20,034 nucleotides of DNA from Hypsibius dujardini (lineage: Eukaryota; Tardigrada; Eutardigrada; Parachela; Hypsibiidae): NCBI GenBank assembly GCA_001579985.1, contig LRSR01000479.1, forward strand, positions 1 to 20,034, in the 5' to 3' direction. Below are positions 20,007 to 20,034 of this stretch, piece by piece (the first letter of the stretch is position 1; each line of letters begins with the position of its first letter). Position numbers and translations under genes: made by a program. Below the pieces are notes generated by a model. The model saw only the letters and a list, made by a program, of their open reading frames with translations, did no database searches and had not been told where the DNA came from.

Positions 20007-20034
20007 CTGAAATGAGCATATCAAAACATACAAC

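Overview
The window is animal nuclear DNA: multi-exon genes with GT-AG introns, metazoan gene content, and long stretches that are not gene. Introns range from 40 to about 1570 bases, and many of the longer ones hold degenerate CTGT/CAGA-type tetranucleotide tracts. That intron style and the mix of tiny and medium introns suggest a flatworm (Platyhelminthes, perhaps a cestode or trematode with moderate GC). This placement is an inference, not proven by any diagnostic sequence.

Three real genes were found, all on the minus strand. (1) 2351-9882: a complete 18-exon PPIP5K/VIP1-family diphosphoinositol-pentakisphosphate kinase. The reconstructed frame is 1520 codons and stays in phase across every junction, with an ATP-grasp kinase half, a histidine-acid-phosphatase-like half, and long Ser/Pro-rich ends. 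(2) 12381-15524: a complete 4-exon rhodopsin-class GPCR of 388 codons, resembling melatonin receptors and Tre1/Moody-like receptors, with NRF in place of DRY and NSLLY in place of NPxxY; its first intron appears to use a GC donor. (3) 17056-20006: the 3' eight exons of MCMBP, the MCM-complex binding protein, whose 5' end runs off the right edge.

Between genes 1 and 2 lies a decayed MATH-BTB (SPOP-like) gene at about 11240-12110, with stops and frameshifts. The left 2.3 kb has no recognisable gene. It does hold an 18-bp imperfect hairpin and, against the 3' end of PPIP5K, a MITE-like element of about 290 bp with 24-bp inverted ends. The space between MCMBP and the GPCR is non-coding and includes an AT-rich block of about 600 bp.

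The three genes do not form a pathway: inositol pyrophosphate signalling, a neuronal-type receptor and DNA replication. The most unusual structure is the alternation of CTGT-polarity and CAGA-polarity tracts in successive PPIP5K introns, which would place complementary sequences on both sides of particular exons in the pre-mRNA. I found no CRISPR array, RNA gene, operon or prokaryotic system.
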